NCBI RefSeq assembly: GCF_009910675.1
Contig: NZ_RSEJ01000003.1
Coordinates: forward strand, 186,001 to 250,000
Source: Photobacterium alginatilyticum
GTDB taxonomy: Bacteria; Pseudomonadota; Gammaproteobacteria; Enterobacterales; Vibrionaceae
DNA length: 64,000 nucleotides
Direction of reading: 5' to 3'
Notes under the pieces: generated by a model
Seen by the model: only the letters and a program-made list of their open reading frames with translations
Database searches by the model: none
What the model was told of the DNA's origin: nothing
Position numbers and translations under genes: made by a program
Shown here: positions 59,701-64,000 of the stretch, piece after piece
Position numbering within the stretch: the first letter of the stretch is position 1
How the letters are laid out: each line of letters starts with the position of its first letter

Positions 59701-59847
59701 GCAATGGCAGTAACTATTGTATTTGGGTTGGGCTTTGCAACCATACTGACATTAGTGGTACTTCCGGTAAGTTACGCAATGATCTTCCGTATACCGAATC
59801 AGCAGCCATCGAATGATGAAAGTTTGGAAATGGCTTCCGTCCAGTAA
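56740..59847 (+). CDS. RND multidrug-type efflux pump, AcrB/HAE1-like
   Basis: This 1035-residue inner-membrane proton-driven pump has twelve transmembrane helices in two repeats. The first helix is at MNVAHYSIKNKVISWMFVLL, the proton-relay region is GALIIALGMLVDNAIVVTEG with the Asp in TM4, and large periplasmic loops follow helices 1 and 7. Length and layout match the hydrophobe/amphiphile efflux family. The substrate is unknown. The gene is coupled to the adaptor and probably controlled by the divergent LysR protein. A terminator follows six bases after the stop. Confidence 0.93.
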   Translation: MNVAHYSIKNKVISWMFVLLMLIGGAVSFTGLGQLEFPEFTLKSALVVTPYPGASPEQVEEEVTLPLEDAIQQMQQVKHITSINSAGLSQIEVEMQERYDVTMLPQIWDELRRKVNDAVVKLPPGVVPPMVIDDYSDVFGILMNIKGEGYTYRELENYADFLRRELVLIDGVKKVSVVGGPQEQVVVEISQQKLAAMGLDQNYIYSLIQTQNVVSNAGKIRISDGRIRIHPTGEFSGVKEMERLLVSPPGSGDLVYLGDIAKVYKTITETPDLLYRNMGERALSLGISFSTGVNVVDVSKAIADKIEQLESRLPMGMVLNTVYDQGAVVDVSVTGFLVNLGQSVAIVIVILLVFMGLRSGLLMGAVLLLTIFGTFIVMNVLGIQLQIISLGALIIALGMLVDNAIVVTEGILIGIQRGQTRLEAAGDVVKQTQWPLLGATVIAILAFAPIGLSQDATGEFCASLFKVLLISLFISWITAITITPFFCYLLFKDGNTSGNEPQELYKGWFFNAYRGILTFAMRFRVLTISTVVAMLVAALFGMGYVKNVFFPPSNTPIFFVDVWMQEGTDSRGTEAFVSDLEKDLMAYDQQHHMGLKNLTSVIGQGSQRFVLPYTPEKGYAAYAQLIIEMNDRESQVAAMPGLTAYLNDNYPEAHFRVKMLENGPTPAAKIEARFYGEDPIVLRQLAAQAEKIMRDEPSITNIRHDWRNQVSVVRPQLNPAQAREVGISKQDLDNALLINFSGKSVGTYREQSHLMPIVARAPEQERLDADSLLKLQVWSTENTAFVPVTQVVSDFETEWENPLIMRRDRKRMISVLADPGLDSGETSDSSLRKIRDKVEAIALPEGYELEWGGEYETSRDAQASIFSSLPMGYLAMFLITVVLFNSVRKPLVIWFNVPLAMIGITSGLLLFNAPLSFMAILGMLSLSGMIIKNGIVLVDQINVELAEGQSEYAAVFDSSVSRVRPVCMAASTTMLGMIPLFFDPFFTAMAVTIVFGLGFATILTLVVLPVSYAMIFRIPNQQPSNDESLEMASVQ

Positions 59848-59852
59848 TTAAT

Positions 59853-59877
59853 AAGAGGGGTAACTCTCCTCTTTTTT
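59853..59877 (+). terminator. Terminator after the RND pump gene
   Basis: An 8-bp stem (AAGAGGGG / CTCCTCTT, one wobble) with loop TAACT runs into six T. The small membrane-protein gene begins 16 bases later. Confidence 0.7.
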
Positions 59878-59892
59878 AACCAGGAAGAAAAA

Positions 59893-60060
59893 ATGAAGCA
59901 ATTAGTTATGCCAATTGTATTTCGCGCTATAGTCTTTGCTTTCGTTGTTATAGTTCCTTCTATTGTTGGCTTTTGGTTGTCAGGATATTTGGAAATATAT
60001 TTTGCAAGTGGTATCCCTCAGGTTCAGGTAGTAGTTAAACCGCCCAAAATTCACCTATAA
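59893..60060 (+). CDS. Small membrane protein (55 residues) downstream of the RND pump
   Basis: The ORF begins MKQLVMPIVFRAIVFAFVVI and ends KPPKIHL. AGGAAG lies seven bases before the ATG. Residues about 8-30 form one transmembrane helix, and the rest is a short periplasmic or cytoplasmic tail with two prolines. It follows the pump by 45 bases with only the terminator between, so it can be made by readthrough. Size and position recall AcrZ-type pump accessories, but I do not recognise the sequence. Confidence 0.6.
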   Translation: MKQLVMPIVFRAIVFAFVVIVPSIVGFWLSGYLEIYFASGIPQVQVVVKPPKIHL

Positions 60061-60345
60061 AAATAGTTTAATAACGTAATTAAATGCTTGTTTAATATCT
60101 ATGCAGTAATGGCGTTTTGCCAGTTAATCACATCGATATCCACAGTCTATGTGATTAAGTTGTTAAAATGCATAGGGTCTTATTTGTTATGGTTATTATT
60201 GATACACATGGCAATAAGCATGGTTATGTTCAGCTATGATTCAATATTACGATGCTATATTTATTTTCAAGGCTTCATAGGAGCCACTGCTAATTGTTAT
60301 TGTTATTTCTTTCTTTGCTGGGCCGGATGCCCAGCTTTTTTTTGC
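60061..60345 (+). ncRNA. Possible small RNA with strong terminator
   Basis: This 285-base region has no good ORF; one frame is open but needs a TTG start. It ends in a strong rho-independent terminator: a 7-bp stem GCTGGGC / GCCCAGC with loop CGGAT and eight T (60317-60343). A hairpin GGCTTC-ATA-GGAGCC and a U-rich tract (TTATTTCTTTCTTT) precede it. That is typical of Hfq-binding sRNAs. The terminator could instead simply end the small membrane-protein transcript. Confidence 0.35.
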
Positions 60346-60467
60346 CTGTAATAAATGCTGCCAATAAGTCAGCTGCTTTTCAACAATTTAAATCTTGTTT
60401 AGCGTCATGTCAGCTAAAAGGAATGATGTTATTCCTTAATATTATTATGGTAATTAAACGTTGGAAT

Positions 60468-60492
60468 AAAAAAAGGCGCCTGGAAGAGCGCC
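60468..60492 (-). terminator. Terminator of the aap amino acid transporter operon
   Basis: On the minus strand a stem GGCGC / GCGCC is followed by T7, 17 bases after the ATPase stop. Confidence 0.75.
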
Positions 60493-60508
60493 AAAACGTA
60501 GCAAAAAC

Positions 60509-61276
60509 TTAATGAATGATCTGCTGTAAAAAGTTTTGGGTGCGATCAAATTGGGGGTTACTAAAGAACTCTTCCGGACTGTTTTGTTCAATGATCTCGC
60601 CGGCATCCATGAAGATAACGCGATCGGCTACTTCCCGGGCGAATCCCATTTCATGAGTCACACACAACATTGTCATACCGTCGGAAGCAAGTTCGACCAT
60701 TACATCAAGCACTTCACGCACCATTTCCGGGTCCAGTGCCGATGTTGGCTCGTCAAATAACATCACCTGAGGTTGCATACATAGAGACCGAGCTATTGCT
60801 ACCCGCTGTTGCTGGCCGCCAGATAACTGGCCGGGAAATTTGTGGGCTTGCTCAGCAATTCTTACCCGTTTCAAGTAATTGATCGCAAGCTCTTCAGCCT
60901 CTTTCCTGGGTATTTTCTTAACCCAGATAGGGGCCAGGGTACAGTTTTCCAGTACGGTCAGGTGGGGGAATAGATTAAAGTGCTGAAAGCACATGCCGAC
61001 TTCCCGGCGAACCAATTCAATATTTTTTAAGTCTTCGGTCAGTTCTGTACCAGCGACTGTGATTTGCCCGAGTTGGTGTTCTTCCAAGTGGTTGATGCAC
61101 CTGATCATGGTTGACTTCCCTGAGCCTGATGGCCCGCAGATCACGATCTTCTCTCCTTTTTTTACATCTAAATTGATGTCTTTGAGAACATGGAACTCAC
61201 CGTACCATTTGTTGACTTTCTGTAGCCTGATCACTGAATCGGGGGCTACGGTCTGATAAACGCTCTTCTTTAACAT
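60509..61276 (-). CDS. aapP: General L-amino acid ABC transporter, ATP-binding protein (AapP-like)
   Basis: This 255-residue cytoplasmic ATPase of the polar amino acid ABC family has Walker [10 protein letters not shown] (about 52), Q-loop [10 protein letters not shown], signature [15 protein letters not shown] and Walker [14 protein letters not shown]. It energises the AapQ/AapM permeases upstream. It is the last gene of the operon, 17 bases after aapM. Confidence 0.95.
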   Translation of the reverse strand: MLKKSVYQTVAPDSVIRLQKVNKWYGEFHVLKDINLDVKKGEKIVICGPSGSGKSTMIRCINHLEEHQLGQITVAGTELTEDLKNIELVRREVGMCFQHFNLFPHLTVLENCTLAPIWVKKIPRKEAEELAINYLKRVRIAEQAHKFPGQLSGGQQQRVAIARSLCMQPQVMLFDEPTSALDPEMVREVLDVMVELASDGMTMLCVTHEMGFAREVADRVIFMDAGEIIEQNSPEEFFSNPQFDRTQNFLQQIIH

Positions 61277-61293
61277 GTTAACTTCCTTGTGAA

Positions 61294-62388
61294 CTATCGA
61301 TGGCCGGTGTGGAGCCTGTTTTCCAGATAAAGGCTATAACGAGACATACTGAAGCACATCAGCCAGAAAATAAGTGCTGCAAACAGATAACTTTCAGTCG
61401 AGAACCCGAGCCAGGCCGGATCACTGTTTGCGGACTGGGCAATGCCAAGGACGTCGAACATACCGATGATCAGTACCAGGCTGGTATCTTTCAGCAAGGC
61501 GATAAAGGTATTCACAATTGACGGGATACTGATTTTTAGCGCCTGAGGCAGAATTACCAAGCGGACTTTCTTCCAGTATCCCAGCCCGAGTGCGTCGGCT
61601 GCTTCGTATTGACCTTTGGGTATTGATTGCAATCCGCCGCGGATAGCCTCAGCCATATAGGCGGAGTTAAATAGCACAACTCCGATCAGGGCTCGCAGTA
61701 GCTTGTCGATTTCACTGCCACCCGACAGGAATAGGGGGAGCATGACAGAAGCCATAAACAATACGGTAATCAAAGGCACGCCGCGCCAAAACTCTATGTA
61801 TACCGTACTCATACTACGTAGTACCGGCATCTCTGAGCGGCGGCCAAGCGCCAGTACAACACCAAAAGGCAATGAGACCAAAATACCTGTTAGTGCAATG
61901 ATTAAGGTAACCAACAATCCACCCCACATATGGGTGTCAACGACAGGCAGGCCGGGAATACCACCGTAAAGCAATAAGGCTGTCAGCACAGGAAACGGCA
62001 GCATGATAACGCCTAGCGCCCACTTCTTATGAGGGATCCGCTCAACCAGCAGCCAGACAAGCAGGCTAGCCAGTAAGGCCAGGAACAGTATTGGTCGCCA
62101 GAGCTCATCTTCGGGGTAGAAGCCAAACATAAACTGTTCAAAGCGCGCCTGGATGAAGACCCAGCAAGCGCCTTCCCGGGAACAGGCATCGCGGCTGGAG
62201 CCAATCCAGTCTGCATCAATGACGGCCCACTGCGATATGCTGCTGGTTCCAATAAAGGTGATGGCTATTAGCACAGCGGTGATGAGCGTATTTAACGCGC
62301 TGGAGAACAGATTCTTTCTCAGCCAGGCTGATACACCCGTCATTTGAAATGGTGGCGGCTCAGACGGTGAAAAGTGAAATTTCTTCAT
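61294..62388 (-). CDS. aapM: General L-amino acid ABC transporter permease (AapM-like)
   Basis: This 364-residue permease has an extended N-terminus with several hydrophobic helices before the standard histidine/glutamate-type permease domain (about 155-360). The EAA loop reads [21 protein letters not shown] second membrane region (about 105-150) distinguishes AapM from short amino acid permeases. It forms a heterodimer with AapQ; five bases separate the genes. Confidence 0.92.
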   Translation of the reverse strand: MKKFHFSPSEPPPFQMTGVSAWLRKNLFSSALNTLITAVLIAITFIGTSSISQWAVIDADWIGSSRDACSREGACWVFIQARFEQFMFGFYPEDELWRPILFLALLASLLVWLLVERIPHKKWALGVIMLPFPVLTALLLYGGIPGLPVVDTHMWGGLLVTLIIALTGILVSLPFGVVLALGRRSEMPVLRSMSTVYIEFWRGVPLITVLFMASVMLPLFLSGGSEIDKLLRALIGVVLFNSAYMAEAIRGGLQSIPKGQYEAADALGLGYWKKVRLVILPQALKISIPSIVNTFIALLKDTSLVLIIGMFDVLGIAQSANSDPAWLGFSTESYLFAALIFWLMCFSMSRYSLYLENRLHTGHR

Positions 62389-62393
62389 AGTTT

Positions 62394-63710
62394 TTACCTC
62401 TCAACCAAGGCTATTTTTCGGTTATATATGTTCATCAATAACGATGTTAGTAAGCTCAGAGCCAGATAAACGGCCATGGTCATGGCGATGACCTCTATGG
62501 CTTGCCCGGTCTGGTTGAGGGTCGTTCCGGCAAAAACTGACACGAGATCTGGATAGCCGATAGCCATGGCCAGCGATGAGTTCTTTACCAGATTGAGGTA
62601 TTGGCTGGTTAGGGGAGGAACAATTACCCGCATTGCCAGGGGAATGACAATCAGGCGCAAAGTATGGCTGGTTTTCAGCCCTAACGAACCGGCGGCCTCG
62701 GTTTGACCGTGGCTGACTGCATTGATACCTGAACGAACAATCTCAGCGATAAATGAGGCAGTATAGATACAAAGTGCAATCAAGAGAGCGAAGAGCTCAG
62801 GCATTACGCTTATACCACCTCTGAAGTTGAATCCTTTAAGCTCTGGGTATTCAAGACTGATGGGTTGACCCGCGATGAAATAGACAAGGCTGGGTATGAT
62901 CACTATTACCCCTAGCGAATAGCGCCAGGCAGGGATTTGTAGCCCTTTATCTCGTTGCTGACGGTGAGCCCAGAGGTGGATGACCACCGCAATGTTTATG
63001 GCGAGCAGCAGTGCTGCAACGACCATCTGATAGCCAGATTCGAACAAGGGGGCAGGAAGGAAAAGGCCACGAACATTGAGGAAGGCGGCCTCACCGATTG
63101 CCAGACTCTGTCGTGGTGATGGAAGAGCCTGTAGCACCACGAAATACCAAAATAAGATCTGCAGCAGTAGTGGGATATTTCGAAATACCTCGATATAGAC
63201 ACTGGCCAGACGGTTGAGCAACCAGTTGTTCGATAACCGGGCAATGCCCACGATAAAGCCGACTATAGTGGCGAATAATATTCCCAGTACAGCTACCAGA
63301 GCGGTATTTAACAGCCCCACCAAAAAAGTGCGGCCGTAACTATAAGTCTCGTCATACTCGATGAGAGACATCCCGATCCCAAAGCCTGCTGTCTGGTCCA
63401 GAAAGTCAAAGCCTGTTGCAATACCTCTCTGATCGAGATTATCCAAAGCATTGCCAATGATGGTGTAGAGAAATGCGCCCACACAAGCGATGAGTAAGGT
63501 TTGAAAAAAGAAGGCTCTCAAACCTGGATGATAAGCTAACGACCGTACACTGACAGGTTGCTGGAGGCGGTTAGGTCGCGTGTTTTCTTTCCGTTCAGGT
63601 ATCAGTTTGTTTATTCTGTTATCACGAGTGTTGGTGTCTCGTGTTTTATTGCTCTGATGAGCTGTGTTTTTCTGGCTGACAGAATCAAATCCTGCTTCAC
63701 TCAATGCCAT
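62394..63710 (-). CDS. aapQ: General L-amino acid ABC transporter permease (AapQ-like)
   Basis: This 438-residue permease has a long charged N-terminus, a first membrane helix around FFQTLLIACVGAFLYTIIGN, an inserted periplasmic/membrane region and the C-terminal permease core with EAA loop TEAAGSLGLKTSHTLRLIVI. This long form is characteristic of AapQ. It is followed in the operon by aapM and aapP. Confidence 0.92.
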   Translation of the reverse strand: MALSEAGFDSVSQKNTAHQSNKTRDTNTRDNRINKLIPERKENTRPNRLQQPVSVRSLAYHPGLRAFFFQTLLIACVGAFLYTIIGNALDNLDQRGIATGFDFLDQTAGFGIGMSLIEYDETYSYGRTFLVGLLNTALVAVLGILFATIVGFIVGIARLSNNWLLNRLASVYIEVFRNIPLLLQILFWYFVVLQALPSPRQSLAIGEAAFLNVRGLFLPAPLFESGYQMVVAALLLAINIAVVIHLWAHRQQRDKGLQIPAWRYSLGVIVIIPSLVYFIAGQPISLEYPELKGFNFRGGISVMPELFALLIALCIYTASFIAEIVRSGINAVSHGQTEAAGSLGLKTSHTLRLIVIPLAMRVIVPPLTSQYLNLVKNSSLAMAIGYPDLVSVFAGTTLNQTGQAIEVIAMTMAVYLALSLLTSLLMNIYNRKIALVER

Positions 63711-63769
63711 ACGACTACCCTGTTGATTCTACCGAGATTAAGCCCATGAGCTGGAACATGGGGGTGGCG

Positions 63770-63789
63770 GATGGGGAGATCTCCCCATC
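63770..63789. promoter_or_regulatory. Perfect 20-base palindrome between aapJ and aapQ
   Basis: GATGGGGAGATCTCCCCATC lies in the 109-base spacer. As RNA it forms a strong hairpin, the usual device for protecting the abundant binding-protein mRNA and lowering expression of the permease genes. No T-run follows. Confidence 0.6.
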
Positions 63790-63819
63790 GCGAGCTTCGA
63801 AAAAGCGTGCCTATTGCCT

Positions 63820-64000
63820 TTAGCGCACTGGTGGTGCGTACATGATGCCGCCTTCTTTCCATAATGCGTTTAGACCCCGGGCAATTTTCAAGGGCGAGCT
63901 GGTACCTACCGTACGATCAAAGCTCTCGCCATAGTTGCCAACTTGCTTAATCACCTGATAAGACCAGTCATCCGTTAGGCCAAGGCCCGTGCCTTTGGGA
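63820..64000 (-). CDS. aapJ: Amino acid ABC transporter substrate-binding protein (AapJ-like), C-terminal part
   Basis: This is the C-terminal 59 residues of a periplasmic amino-acid-binding protein; the 5' part lies outside the window. The visible sequence (PKGTGLGLTDDWSYQVIKQV, GNYGESFDRTVG, GLNALWKEGGIMYAPPVR) is the characteristic end of AapJ/BztA proteins. It is the first gene of the aapJQMP operon. Confidence 0.9.
   Translation of the reverse strand, partial: PKGTGLGLTDDWSYQVIKQVGNYGESFDRTVGTSSPLKIARGLNALWKEGGIMYAPPVR

Noticed and set aside
60088..60351. 87-residue hydrophobic Cys-rich frame
   Set aside because: It needs a TTG start, has no ribosome site, and its end lies inside a rho-independent terminator stem; the region fits a non-coding RNA better.

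Overview
The window looks like a chromosomal segment of a marine gammaproteobacterium of the family Vibrionaceae (Vibrio, Photobacterium or Grimontia-like; I cannot fix the genus). The reasons are a VtrA/VtrC-like regulator pair beside a type III secretion translocator operon, a type I secretion operon in the rtxB-rtxD-rtxE order, a mannose PTS/AraC/manA neighbourhood arranged as I remember it from Vibrio cholerae, and a tRNA-Ser followed by degenerate tRNA-derived repeats.

Layout. 1-2.9 kb: the end of a T3SS operon (EspA/SseB-like filament protein, SscA-like chaperone, SseC-like and SseD-like translocators). 3.0-4.3 kb: a membrane-bound ToxR-type regulator overlapping a small partner gene. 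5.4-6.7 kb: glutamate/sodium symporter gltS. 7.5-18.8 kb: three type I secretion genes (two ABC proteins and one adaptor) followed by their likely substrate, a 1786-residue RTX protein; no acyltransferase and no TolC gene is present. 18.9-24.8 kb: fructose/mannose PTS genes, their AraC regulator and mannose-6-phosphate isomerase. 24.9-33.9 kb: housekeeping and metabolic genes (secreted alpha-amylase, a CRP-linked 32-codon small gene, DUF2784 protein, alpha/beta hydrolase, iron alcohol dehydrogenase, zinc-ribbon protein, SDR, cold-shock protein, MocR regulator divergent from a LysE-type exporter).

34.0-54.3 kb is the unusual part. It begins at a tRNA-Ser(UGA) followed by copies of the tRNA 3' end. 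It then carries nine genes, all on the minus strand: a Ser/Thr kinase-cyclase-ATPase-TPR giant, an unknown 305-residue protein, YcaO, TfuA, a 114-residue small protein, an FHA-domain putative DNA-binding protein, a 93-residue small protein, a 2771-residue RHS/YD-repeat protein and a PI-PLC-like protein. I read this as a RiPP-type peptide-modification locus (YcaO plus TfuA) under phospho-signalling control, joined to a large toxin-like RHS protein and a phospholipase-like enzyme. The combination is the best candidate here for an undescribed system.

54.6-60.3 kb: a LysR regulator divergent from an RND efflux operon, followed by an overlooked 55-codon membrane protein gene and a possible small RNA. 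60.5-64 kb: a general L-amino-acid ABC transporter (aapJQMP order, minus strand), with aapJ running off the window.

All calls rest on reading the sequence and on remembered family features. No database search or alignment was run.
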